DNA of 64,000 nt from Begonia masoniana (lineage: Eukaryota; Streptophyta; Magnoliopsida; Cucurbitales; Begoniaceae), in NCBI GenBank assembly GCA_022432975.1, contig CM039515.1, positions 15,502,583 to 15,566,582 of the forward strand. The letters run 5' to 3'. The translations under genes and the position numbers were made by a program. A model generated the notes under the pieces. It was given only the letters and a program-made list of their open reading frames with translations. It made no database searches and had not been told where the DNA came from. Positions within the stretch are counted from its first letter, which is position 1; each line of letters begins with the position of its first letter. Positions 22,727-31,603 of this stretch are shown here, one piece after another.

Positions 22727-22845
22727 GGGTGCGACCATATGAGCACTAATGCACAGGATACCATCAGAACTCCAAAGTTAAATGTGCTTCGGCGAGAGTA
22801 GCACTAAGTTGGGTAACCACTTTGGAAGTCCTCGTGTTGCACCAC
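22727..22845 (+). rRNA. 5S rRNA gene copy B2
   Basis: 119-nt class; CACAGGATACC, AAATGTGCTTCGG, GGGTAACC. Confidence 0.7.
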
Positions 22846-22976
22846 TTTTTTTGACCGAGTACTTCCTCGGACATCAGGAGCGAAATTCAAGGGCAAGGGA
22901 GGTCTGGCGTGGGAGGAACGGGATACGGCGGTCTCGCTGGGCATCAGACAAAGGAAATTGGCGGACGAAAAATGTT

Positions 22977-23098
22977 GGGTGCGACCATACGAGCACTAAT
23001 GCACCGGATCCCATCAGAACTCCGAAGTTAAAAGTGATGCTTCGGCGAGAGTAGTACTAAGATGGGTGATCACTTGGGAAGTCCTCGTGTTGAACCCT
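22977..23098 (+). rRNA. 5S rRNA gene copy B3
   Basis: 122-nt class; GATGCTTCGG, AAGATGGGTGATC; 3' end TTGAACCC. Confidence 0.7.
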
Positions 23099-23230
23099 TT
23101 TTTTTCGACCGAGTACTTCCTCGAACATCATGAGCGAAATTCAAGGGCACGGGAGGTCTGACGTGGGAGGAACGGGCTGCGACGGTCTCGCAGGGCATAG
23201 GACAAAGGGAATTGGCGGACGAAGAATGTC

Positions 23231-23349
23231 GGGTGCGACCATACGAGAACTAATGCACCGGATCCCATCAGAACTCCAAAGTAAAAAGTGATTCTGCGAG
23301 AGTAGTACTAAGTTGAGTGACCACTTGGGAAGTCCTCGTGTTGCACCCC
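23231..23349 (+). rRNA. 5S rRNA gene copy B4
   Basis: 119 nt; box A damaged (AAGTAAAAAGTGATTCTGCG). Confidence 0.65.
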
Positions 23350-23480
23350 TTTTTTTGACCGAGTAATTCCCCGGACATCAGGAGCGAAATTCAAGGGCAC
23401 AGGAGGTCTGGCGTGTGAGGAACAGGCTGCGGCGGTCTCGCTAGGCATCGGACAAAGGGAATTGGCGGACGAAGAATGTC

Positions 23481-23602
23481 AGGTGCGACCATACGAGCAC
23501 TAATGCACCGGATCCCATCAGAACTCCGAAGTTAAAAGTGTTGCTTCGGCGAGAGGAGTACTAAGATGGGTGACCACTTAGGAAGTCCTCGTGTTGCACC
23601 CC
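23481..23602 (+). rRNA. 5S rRNA gene copy B5
   Basis: 122-nt class; starts AGGTGCG; TTGCTTCGG with AAGATGG. Confidence 0.7.
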
Positions 23603-23733
23603 TTTTTTTGACCGAGTAATTCCTCGGACATCAGGAGCGAAATTGAAGGGCACGAGGGGTTTGGCGTGGGAGGAACAGGCTGCGGCGGTCTCGCTGGGCA
23701 TCGAACAAAAGGAAATGGCGGACGAAGAATGTC

Positions 23734-23852
23734 GGGTGCGACCATACGAGCACTAACGCAACGAATCCCATAAGAACTCCGAAGTTAAAAGTGCTTCAGC
23801 GAGAGTAGTACTAAGTTTGGTGACCACTTGAGAAGTCCTCGTATTGCTCCGC
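23734..23852 (+). rRNA. 5S rRNA gene copy B6
   Basis: 119-nt class; 3' helix strand degraded (GTATTGCTCCGC). Confidence 0.65.
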
Positions 23853-23983
23853 TTTTTTTGACCGAGTACTTCCTCGGACATCAGGAGCAAAATTCAACGA
23901 CGCGGGAGGTCTGGCATGGGAGGATCGGGCTGCGGCAATCTCGCTGGCCATCAGACAAAGGGAATTGGCAGACGAAGAATGTC

Positions 23984-24102
23984 GGGTGCGACCATACGAG
24001 CACTAATGCACCGGATCCCATCAGAACTCCGAAGTTAAAAGTGCTTCGACGAGAGTAGTACTAAGTTGGGTTACCACTTGGGCAGTCCTCGTGTTGCACC
24101 CA
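23984..24102 (+). rRNA. 5S rRNA gene copy B7
   Basis: 119-nt class; near consensus, TTCGACGAG and GGGTTACC. Confidence 0.8.
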
Positions 24103-24233
24103 TTTTTTTGACCGAGTACTTCCTCGGACATCAGGAGCGAAATTCAAGGGCACGGGAGGTCTGGCGTGGGAGGAACGGGCTGCGGCGGTCTCGCTGGGCA
24201 TCAGACAAAGGGAATTGGCAAACGAAGAATGTC

Positions 24234-24352
24234 GGGTGCGACCATACGAGCACTAATGCACCGGATCCCATCAGAACTCCGAAGTTAAAAGTGCTTCGGC
24301 GAGAGTAGTACTAAGTTGGGTGACCACTTGGGAAGTCCTCGTGTTGCACCCC
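24234..24352 (+). rRNA. 5S rRNA gene copy B8
   Basis: Consensus copy with a T7 terminator; first of three near-identical 250-bp units. Confidence 0.88.
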
Positions 24353-24483
24353 TTTTTTTGACCGAGTACTTCCTCGGACATCAGGAGCGAAATTCAAGGG
24401 CACGGGAGGTCTGGCGTGGGAGGAACGGGCTGCGGCGGTCTCGCTGGGCATCAGACAAAGGGAATTGGCGGACGAAGAATGTC

Positions 24484-24602
24484 GGGTGCGACCATACGAG
24501 CACTAATGCACCGGATCCCATCAGAACTCCGAAGTTAAAAGTGCTTCGGCGAGAGTAGTACTAAGTTGGGTGACCACTTGGGAAGTCCTCGTGTTGCACC
24601 CC
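24484..24602 (+). rRNA. 5S rRNA gene copy B9 (array consensus)
   Basis: Best representative. Relative to the usual plant 5S sequence it has C9, G15, A56, A57, C64, A81, T83, A93 and T95. Changes at 15/64, 81/95 and 83/93 restore Watson-Crick pairs, and C9 replaces a U-G wobble with G110. Box A reads AGTTAAAAGTGCTTCG. Followed by CCCCTTTTTTTGA. Confidence 0.9.
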
Positions 24603-24733
24603 TTTTTTTGACCGAGTACTTCCTCGGACATCAGGAGCGAAATTCAAGGGCACGGGAGGTCTGGCGTGGGAGGAACGGGCTGCGGCGGTCTCGCTGGGCA
24701 TCAGACAAAGGGAATTGGCGGACGAAGAATGTC

Positions 24734-24852
24734 GGGTGCGACCATACGAGCACTAATGCACCGGATCCCATCAGAACTCCGAAGTTAAAAGTGCTTCGGT
24801 GAGAGTAGTTCTAAGATGGGTGACCACTTGGGAAGTCCTCGTGTTGCACACC
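24734..24852 (+). rRNA. 5S rRNA gene copy B10
   Basis: Consensus to position 63, then GGTGAGAGTAGTTCTAAGATGG; 3' end CACACC. Confidence 0.8.
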
Positions 24853-24983
24853 TTTTTTCCACCGAGTACTTTCTCGGACATCAAGACCAAAATTCAAGGG
24901 CTTGGGAGGTCTAGCGTGGGAGGAACGGGCTGCGGAAGTCTCGTTGGGTGTCGGACAAAGGGAATTGGCGGACGAAGAATGTC

Positions 24984-25102
24984 GGGTGCGACCATACGAG
25001 CACTAATGCACCAGATCCCTTCAGAACTCCGAAGTTAAAAGTGCTTCGGCGAGAGTAGTACTAAGTTGGGTGACCACTTGGGAAGTCCTCGTGTTGCACC
25101 CC
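24984..25102 (+). rRNA. 5S rRNA gene copy B11
   Basis: 119-nt class; two changes only (CAGATCCCTTCAG). Confidence 0.85.
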
Positions 25103-25233
25103 TTTTTTTGACCGAGTACTTCCTCGGATATCAGGAGCGAAATTCAAGGGCACGGGAGGTCTGGCGTGTGAGGAACGGGCTGCGGCGGTCTCGCTGGGCA
25201 TCAGACAAAGGGAATTGGCGGACGAAGAATGTC

Positions 25234-25351
25234 GGTGCGACCATACGAGCACTAATGCACCAGATCCCATCAGAACTCCGAAGTTAAAAGTGCTTCGGCG
25301 AGAGTAGTACTAAGTTGGATGACCACTTGGGAAGTCCTCGTGTTGCACCCC
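25234..25351 (+). rRNA. 5S rRNA gene copy B12
   Basis: 118 nt; one G of the leading GGG missing; AAGTTGGATGACC. Confidence 0.8.
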
Positions 25352-25482
25352 TTTTTTTGACCGAGTACTTCCTCGGACATCAGGAGCGAAATTCAAGGGC
25401 ACGGGAGGTCTGGCGTGGGAGGAACGGGCTGCGGCGGTCTCGCTGGGCATCGGACAAAGGGAATTGGCGGACGAAGAATGTC

Positions 25483-25600
25483 GGGTGCGACCATACGAGC
25501 ACTAATGCACCGGATCCATCAGAACTCTGAAGTTAAAAGTGCTTCGGCGAGAGTAGTACTAAGTTGGGTGACCACTTGGGAAGTCCTCGTGTTGCACCCC
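25483..25600 (+). rRNA. 5S rRNA gene copy B13
   Basis: 118 nt; GGATCCATC lacks one C, otherwise near consensus. Confidence 0.8.
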
Positions 25601-25731
25601 TTTTTTTGACCGAGTACTTCCTCGGACATCAGGAGCGAAATTCAAGGGCACGGGAGGTCTGGCGTGGGAGGAACGGGCTGCGGCGGTCTCGCTGGGCATC
25701 GGACAAACGGAATTGGCAGACGAAGAATGTC

Positions 25732-25850
25732 GGGTTCGACCATACAAGCACTAATGCCCCGGATCCCATCAGAAATCTGAAGTTTAAAGAGCTTCGACGA
25801 TAGTAGTACTAAGTTGGGTGACCACTTGGGAAGTCCTCGTTTTGCACCTC
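25732..25850 (+). rRNA. 5S rRNA gene copy B14
   Basis: 119 nt; AGAAATCTGAAGTTTAAAGAGC disrupts box A, TTTTGCACCTC at the 3' end. Confidence 0.65.
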
Positions 25851-25981
25851 TTTTTTTGACCGAGTACTTCCTCGGACATCAGGAGCAAAATTCAAGGGCA
25901 CGGGAGGTCTGGCGTGGGAGGAACGGGCTGCGGCGGTCTCGCTGGGCATCAGACAAAGGGAAATGGCGGATGAAGAATGTC

Positions 25982-26103
25982 GGGTGCGACCATACGAGCA
26001 CTAATACACCGGATCCCATCAGAACTCCGAAGTTAAAAGTGCTGCTTCGGCAAGAGTAGTACTAAGATTGGTGAGTACTTGGGAAGTCCTCGTGTTGCAC
26101 CCC
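25982..26103 (+). rRNA. 5S rRNA gene copy B15
   Basis: 122-nt class; GCAAGAG and AAGATTGGTGAGTACTTGG. Confidence 0.7.
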
Positions 26104-26234
26104 TTTTTTTGACAAAGTACTTCCTCGGACATCAGGAGCAAAATTCCAAGGCATGGCAGGTCTGGCGTGGGTGGAACGGGCTATGGCAGTATCGCTGGGC
26201 ATCCGACAAAGGGAATTGGCGGACGAAGAATGTC

Positions 26235-26355
26235 GGGTGCGACCATACGAGCACTAATGCACCGGATCCCATCAGAACTCGGAAGTTAAAAGTGCTGCTT
26301 CGGCAAGAGTAGTACTAAGATTGGTGAGTACTTGGGAAGTCTCGTGTTGCACTCT
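26235..26355 (+). rRNA. 5S rRNA gene copy B16
   Basis: 121 nt; same subtype as B15, with CTCGGAAG and one C lost in AGTCCTCG. Confidence 0.65.
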
Positions 26356-26483
26356 TTTTTTGACCGAGGTAACTTCCGGACATCAGGAGCAAAATCAAGG
26401 GCACGGGAGGTCTGGCTGGGAGGAACGAGCTGCGAGCGGTCTCGCTGGGCATCGACAAAGGGAATTGGCGGACGAAGAATGTC

Positions 26484-26599
26484 GGGTGCGACCATACGAG
26501 CACTAATGCACCGGATCCTATAAGAACTCTGAAGTTAAAAGGCTTCGGCGGGAGTAGTACTAAGTTGGGTGGACCACTGGGAGTCCTCGTGTTGACCCC
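26484..26599 (+). rRNA. 5S rRNA gene copy B17
   Basis: 116 nt; single-base losses and one gain (AAAAGGCTTCGG, GGTGGACCACTGGGAG, GTTGACCCC). Confidence 0.55.
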
Positions 26600-26733
26600 T
26601 TTTTTTGACCGAGTACTTCCTCGGACATCATGAGCGAAATTCAAGGGCACGGGAGGTCTGGCCGTGGGAAGAACGGGCTGCGGGCGGTCTCGACTGGGCA
26701 TCGGACAAAGGGAATTGCAAAGCGAAGAATGTC

Positions 26734-26852
26734 GGGTGTCGACCATACGAGCACTAATGAACCGGATCCCATCAGAACTCTGAAGTTTAAAAGGCTTCGG
26801 CGAGAGTAGTACTAAGTTGGGTGACCACTGGGAAGTCCTCGTGTTGCACCTC
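26734..26852 (+). rRNA. 5S rRNA gene copy B18
   Basis: 119 nt only because gains (GGGTGTCGACC, GTTTAAAAG) balance losses (AAGGCTTCGG, CCACTGGG). Confidence 0.55.
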
Positions 26853-26985
26853 TTTTTTTGACCGAGTACTTCCTCGGACATCAGGAAGCAAATTCAAGGG
26901 CACGGGAGGTCTGGCGTGGAGAGGAACGGGCTGCGGCGGTCTCGCTGGGCATTCAGACAAAGGGAATTGGCGGACGAAGAATGTC

Positions 26986-27108
26986 GGGTGCGACCATACG
27001 AGCACTAATACACCGGATCCCATCAGAACTCCGAAGTTAAAGTGCTGCTTCGGCAAGAGTAGTACTAAGATTGGGTGAGCCACTTGGGAAGTCCTCGTGT
27101 TGCACCCC
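26986..27108 (+). rRNA. 5S rRNA gene copy B19
   Basis: 123 nt; a version of B15 about 1 kb downstream, with ATTGGGTGAGCCACTTGG. Confidence 0.6.
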
Positions 27109-27243
27109 TTTTTTTGACCGAAGTACTTCCTCGGACATCAGGAGCAAAATTCAAGGGCACTGGCAGGTCTGGCGTGGGGTGGAACGGGGCTGCGGCGGTA
27201 TCGCTGGGCATCCGACAAAGGGAATTGGCGGACGAAGAATGTC

Positions 27244-27365
27244 GGGTGCGACCATACGAGCACTAATGCACCGGATCCCATCAGAACTCGGAAGTTAAAA
27301 GTGCTGCTTCGGCAAGAGTAGTACTAAGATTGGTGAGTACTTGGGAAGTCCTTGTGTTGCACCCT
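27244..27365 (+). rRNA. 5S rRNA gene copy B20
   Basis: 122 nt; shares the CTCGGAAG change and box C subtype of B16, without its missing base. Confidence 0.7.
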
Positions 27366-27496
27366 TTTTTTTGACAAAGTACTTCCTCGGACATCAGGAG
27401 CAAAATTCCAGGGCACAGGAGGTCTGGCGTGGGTGGAACGGGCTGCGGTAGTATCGCTGGGCATCGGACAAAGGGACTTGGCGGACAAAGAATGTC

Positions 27497-27618
27497 GGGT
27501 GCGACCATACGAGCACTAATGCACCGGATCCCATCAGAACTCCGAAGTTAAAAGTCCTGCTTCGGCGAGAGTAGTACTAAGTTGGGTGACCACTTGGGAA
27601 GTCCTCGTGTTGTACCCC
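27497..27618 (+). rRNA. 5S rRNA gene copy B21
   Basis: 122 nt; CCTGCTTCGG insert combined with AAGTTGG, a mix of the two classes. Confidence 0.7.
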
Positions 27619-27749
27619 TTTTTTTGACCGAGTACTTCCTCAGAAATCAAGAGTGAAATTCAAGGGCACGGGAGGTCGGGAGTGGGAGGAACGGGCTGCG
27701 TCGGTCTCGCTGGGCATCGTACAACGGGAATTGGCGGACAAAGAATGTC

Positions 27750-27852
27750 GGGTGTGACCATACGAGCACTAATGCACCGGATCCCATCAGAACTCCAAAG
27801 TTAAAAGTGTTTCGGCGAGAGTAGTACTAAGTTGGGTGACCACTTGGACCCC
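27750..27852 (+). pseudogene. 5S rRNA pseudogene copy B22
   Basis: About 103 nt. A 16-base deletion joins CCACTTGG directly to ACCCC, removing most of the 3' strand of helix I and the end of box C. Confidence 0.85.
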
Positions 27853-27983
27853 TTTTTTTAACCAAGTACTTCCTAGGACATCAGGAGCGAAATTCAAAGG
27901 CACGGGAGGTCTGGCGTGAGAGGAATGGGCTGCGGCGGTCTCGTTGGGCATCGGACAAAGGGAATTTGCGGACGCAGAATGTC

Positions 27984-28105
27984 GGGTGCGACCATACGAG
28001 CACTAATGCACCGGATCCCATCAGAACTCCGAAGTTAAAAGTGCTGCTTCGGCGAGAGTAGTACTAAGTTGGGTGACCACTTGGGAAGTCCTCGTGTTGC
28101 ACCCC
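27984..28105 (+). rRNA. 5S rRNA gene copy B23
   Basis: 122 nt; CTGCTTCGG with AAGTTGG, otherwise consensus. Confidence 0.75.
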
Positions 28106-28236
28106 TTTTTTTGACCGAGTACTTCCTCGGACATCAGGAGCAAAATTAAAGGGCACGGGAGGTCTGGCGTGGGAGGAACGGGCTGCGGCGGTCTCGCTGG
28201 GCATCAGACAAAGGGAATTGGCAGACGAAGAATGTC

Positions 28237-28358
28237 GGGTGCGACCATACGAGCACTAATGCACCGGATCCCATCAGAAATTCGAAGTTAAAAGTGTTGC
28301 TTCGGCGAGAGGAGTACTAAGTTGGGTGACCACTTGGGAAGTCCTCGTGTTGCACCCC
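28237..28358 (+). rRNA. 5S rRNA gene copy B24
   Basis: 122 nt; TTGCTTCGG, GAGGAGTACTAAGTTGG. Confidence 0.7.
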
Positions 28359-28489
28359 TTTTTTTGACCGAGTAATTCCTCGGACATCAGGAGCAAAATT
28401 AAAGGGCACGGGAGGTCTGGCATGGGAGGAACGGGCTGCGGCGGTCTTGCTGGGCATCAGACAAAGGGAATTGGCGGACGAAGAATGTC

Positions 28490-28611
28490 GGGTGCGACCA
28501 TACGAGCACTAATGCACCAGATCCCATCAGAACTTCGAAGTTAAAAGTGCTGCATCGGCAAGAGTAGTACTAAGATTGGTGAGTACTTGGGAAGTCCTCG
28601 TGTTGCACCCC
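28490..28611 (+). rRNA. 5S rRNA gene copy B25
   Basis: 122 nt; CTGCATCGGCAAGAG, AAGATTGGTGAGTACTTGG. Confidence 0.7.
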
Positions 28612-28742
28612 TTTTTTTGACCGAGTACTTCCTCAGACATCAGGAGCGAAATTCAAGGGCACGGGAGGTCTTGCGTGGGAGGAACGGGCTGCGGCGGTCT
28701 CGCTGGGCATCAGACAAAGGGAATTGGCAGACGAAGAATGTC

Positions 28743-28864
28743 GGGTGCGACCATACGAGCAATAATGCACCGGATCCCATCAGAACTCCGAAGTTAAAAG
28801 TGCTGCTTCGGCGAGAGTAGTACTAAGTTGGGTGACCACTTGGGAAGTCCTCGTGTTGCACCCA
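28743..28864 (+). rRNA. 5S rRNA gene copy B26
   Basis: 122 nt; AGCAATAATGC, CTGCTTCGG, AAGTTGG. Confidence 0.75.
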
Positions 28865-28995
28865 TTTTTTTGACCGAGTACTTCCTCGGACATCAGGAGC
28901 AAAATTCAAGGGCACGGGAGGTCTGGCGTGGGAGGAACGGGCTGCGGCGGTCTCGCTGGGCATCAGACAAAGGGAATTGGCAGACGAAGAATGTC

Positions 28996-29117
28996 GGGTG
29001 CGACCATACGAGCACTAATGAACGGGATCCCATCAGAACTCCGAAGTTAAAAGTGCTGCTTCGGTGAGAGTAGTTCTAAGATGGGTGACCACTTGGGAAG
29101 TCCTCGTGTTGCACACC
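28996..29117 (+). rRNA. 5S rRNA gene copy B27
   Basis: 122 nt; AGTAGTTCTAAGATGG and CACACC as in B10. Confidence 0.7.
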
Positions 29118-29248
29118 TTTTTTTGATCGAGTACTTCCTCGGACATCAGGAGCAAAATTCCAGAGCACGGGAGGTCTGGCGTGGGTGGAACGGGCTGCAG
29201 CAGTCTCGCTGAGCATCAGACAAAGAGAATTGGGGGACGAAGAATGTC

Positions 29249-29373
29249 GGGTGTGACCATACGAGCACTAATGCACCAGATCCCATCAGAACTTCGAAGT
29301 TAAAAGTGCTGCTTCGGCGAGAGTAGTAACTAAGAGTGGGTGACCCTTGGGAAGTCCTATGTGTTTGCACCCC
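29249..29373 (+). rRNA. 5S rRNA gene copy B28
   Basis: 125 nt; extra single bases (GTAGTAACTAAGAGTGGG, CCTATGTGTTTGC). Confidence 0.55.
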
Positions 29374-29503
29374 TTTTTTGCCGAGTACTTCCTCGGACAT
29401 CATGGAGCAAAATTGAAGGGCACGGGAGGTCTGGCGTGGGAGGAACGGGCTGCGGCGGTCTTGCTGGGCATCGGACAAAGGGAAGTGGCAGACGAAAAAT
29501 GTC

Positions 29504-29623
29504 GATTGCGCATAAGAGAACTAATGCACCGATCCTAGTCAGAACTCCGAAGTTAAAAGTGCTGCTTCGGCGAGTGTGCTACTAAGATGGGTGACCACTT
29601 GGGAAGTCCTTTTGTTGCACCCC
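29504..29623 (+). rRNA. 5S rRNA gene copy B29
   Basis: 120 nt; 5' end GATTGCGCATAAG and CGAGTGTGCTAC. Paralogue of B34. Confidence 0.55.
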
Positions 29624-29753
29624 TTTTTTGATCGGTACTTCCTCAAACATCTTAGTGAAATGCAAGGGCCACGAGACGTCTTTGCGTGTGAGGAACGGGC
29701 TGCGGCCATCTCACTGGGCATCGGACAAAAGGGAATTGACAGACGAAAAATTC

Positions 29754-29874
29754 GGGTGCGACATACGAGCACTAATGCACCGGATCCCATCAGAACTCTG
29801 AAGTTAAAAGTGCTGCATCGGCAAGAGTAGTACTAAGATTGGTGAGTACTTGGGAAGTCCTCGTGTTGCACCCC
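29754..29874 (+). rRNA. 5S rRNA gene copy B30
   Basis: 121 nt; GCGACATACG lacks one C; AAGATTGGTGAGTACTTGG. Confidence 0.6.
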
Positions 29875-30005
29875 TTTTTTTGATTGAGTACTTCTTCGGA
29901 CTTCAGGAGCAAAATTCCAGAGCACGGGAGGTCTGGCGTGGGTGGAACGGGCTGCAGCAGTATCGCTGAGGATCGGATAAAGGGAATTGGCGGACGAAGA
30001 ATGTC

Positions 30006-30127
30006 GAGTGCGACCATACGAGCACTAATGCACCGGATCCCATCAGAACTTCGAAGTTAAAAGTACTTCTTCGGCAAGAGTAGTACTAAGATTGGTGAGT
30101 ACTTGGGAAGCTCTCGTGTTGCACCCC
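30006..30127 (+). rRNA. 5S rRNA gene copy B31
   Basis: 122 nt; GAGTGCG start, GTACTTCTTCGG. Confidence 0.65.
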
Positions 30128-30258
30128 TTTTTTTGATAGAGTACTTCCTCGGACATCAGGAGAAAAATTCCAGAGCACGGGAGGTCTGGCGTGGGTGGAA
30201 CGGGCTGCGGCAGTATCGCTGGGCATCGGACAAAAGGAATTGGCGGACGAAGAATGTC

Positions 30259-30380
30259 GGGTGCGACCATACGAGCACTAATGCACCGGATCCCATCAGA
30301 ACTCCAAAGTTAAAAGTTCTGCTTCGGCGAGAGTAGTACTAAGATGGGTGACCACTTGGGAAGTCCTTGTGTTGCACCCC
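30259..30380 (+). rRNA. 5S rRNA gene copy B32
   Basis: 122-nt class with AAGATGG; TTCTGCTTCGG. Confidence 0.7.
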
Positions 30381-30511
30381 TTTTTTTGATCGAGTACTTC
30401 CTCGGACATCATGAGCGAAATGCAAGGACACGAGAGGTCTGGCATGGGAGGAACAGGCTGCGGCGACCTCGCTGTGCATCAGACAAAGGGAATTGGCGTA
30501 CGAAGAATTTC

Positions 30512-30633
30512 GGGTGAGACCATACGAGCACTAATGCACCAGATCCCATCAGAACTCCGAAGTTAAAAATGCTGCTTCGGCGAGAGTAGTACTAAGATGG
30601 GTGACCACTTGGGAAGTCCTTGTGTTGCACCCC
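30512..30633 (+). rRNA. 5S rRNA gene copy B33
   Basis: 122-nt class with AAGATGG; GGGTGAGACC start. Confidence 0.7.
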
Positions 30634-30764
30634 TTTTTTTGACCGAGTACTTCCTCGGACATCATGAGCAAAATTTAAGGGCACGGGAGGTCTGGCGTGG
30701 GAGGAACGGGCTGCGGCGGTCTTGCTGGGCATCGGACAAAGGGAATTGGCAGACGAAAAATGTC

Positions 30765-30884
30765 GAGTGCGCATAAGAGAACTAATGCACCGGATCCTAT
30801 CAGAACTCCGAAGTTAAAAGTGCTGCTTCGGCGAGTGTGCTACTAAGATGGGTGACCACTTGGGAAGTCCTTTTGTTGCACCCC
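30765..30884 (+). rRNA. 5S rRNA gene copy B34
   Basis: 120 nt; GAGTGCGCATAAGAG (two bases lost), CGAGTGTGCTAC, CCTTTTGTTGC. Confidence 0.6.
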
Positions 30885-31015
30885 TTTTTTTGATCGAGTA
30901 CTTCCTCAAACATCATTAGTGAAATGCAAGGGCACGAGACGTCTTGCGTGTGAGGAACGGGCTGCGGCCATCTCACTGGGCATCGGACAAAGGGAATTGA
31001 CAGACGAAAAATGTC

Positions 31016-31134
31016 GGGTGCGACCATACGAGCACTAATGCACCGGATCCCATCAGAACTCTGAAGTTAAAAATGCTTCAGCGAGAGTAGTACTAAGTTG
31101 GGTGACCACTTAGGAAGTCCTCGTGTTGCACCCC
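31016..31134 (+). rRNA. 5S rRNA gene copy B35
   Basis: 119-nt class; AAATGCTTCAGCG. Confidence 0.75.
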
Positions 31135-31265
31135 TTTTTTTGACCGAGTACTTACTCAGACATCATGAGCAAAATTCAAGGGCACAGGAGGTCTAGCGTG
31201 GGAGGAACGAGCTGCTGCAGTCTTGCTGGGCATCGGACAAAGGAAATTGGCGGACGATGAATGTC

Positions 31266-31386
31266 GGTGCGACCATACGAGCACTAATGCACCGGATCCC
31301 ATAAGAACTCCGAAGTTAAAAGTGCTGCTTCGGCAAGAGTAGTACTAAGTTGGGTGACCACTTGGGAAGTCCTCGTGTTGCACCCC
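31266..31386 (+). rRNA. 5S rRNA gene copy B36
   Basis: 121 nt; one leading G missing, CTGCTTCGGCAAGAG, AAGTTGG. Confidence 0.7.
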
Positions 31387-31517
31387 TTTTTTTGACCGAG
31401 TACTTCCTCGGACATCAGGAGCAAAATTCAAGGGCCCGGGAGGTCTGGCATGGGAGGAACGGGCTGTTGCGATCTCGCTGGGCATCGGACAAAGGGAATT
31501 GGCGGACGAAGAATGTC

Positions 31518-31603
31518 GGGTGCGACCATACGAGCACTAATGCACCGGATCCCATCATAACTCCGAAGTTAAAAGCGCTTCGGCGATAGTACTACTAAGT
31601 TGG
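31518..31603 (+). pseudogene. 5S rRNA copy B37, 5' part, split by TE3
   Basis: Positions 1-86 of a 119-nt class 5S; TE3 inserted after GTTGG (positions 82-86). The rest is at 39306-39343, with GTTGG duplicated. Confidence 0.9.

Larger units (their letters stand above)
22395..31603 (+). repeat. 5S rDNA tandem array, block B (37 copies)
   Basis: The longest block. 24234-25102 is the best-homogenised part, with exact 250-base spacing and near-identical units. From about 25980 the 122-nt class dominates, with a subtype reading AAGATTGGTGAGTACTTGG at box C (copies at 25982, 26235, 27244, 28490, 29754, 30006). Units around 26330-27110 and 29330-29760 carry many single-base gains and losses not shared with neighbours. 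The last copy is cut by TE3. Confidence 0.95.

Noticed and set aside
24316..24558. Recurrent 80-codon open frames across 5S units (MGDHLGSPRVAPLF...)
   Set aside because: They run from box C through the spacer into the next 5S gene. They recur only because the DNA repeats, and the unit of 250 bp is not a multiple of three.
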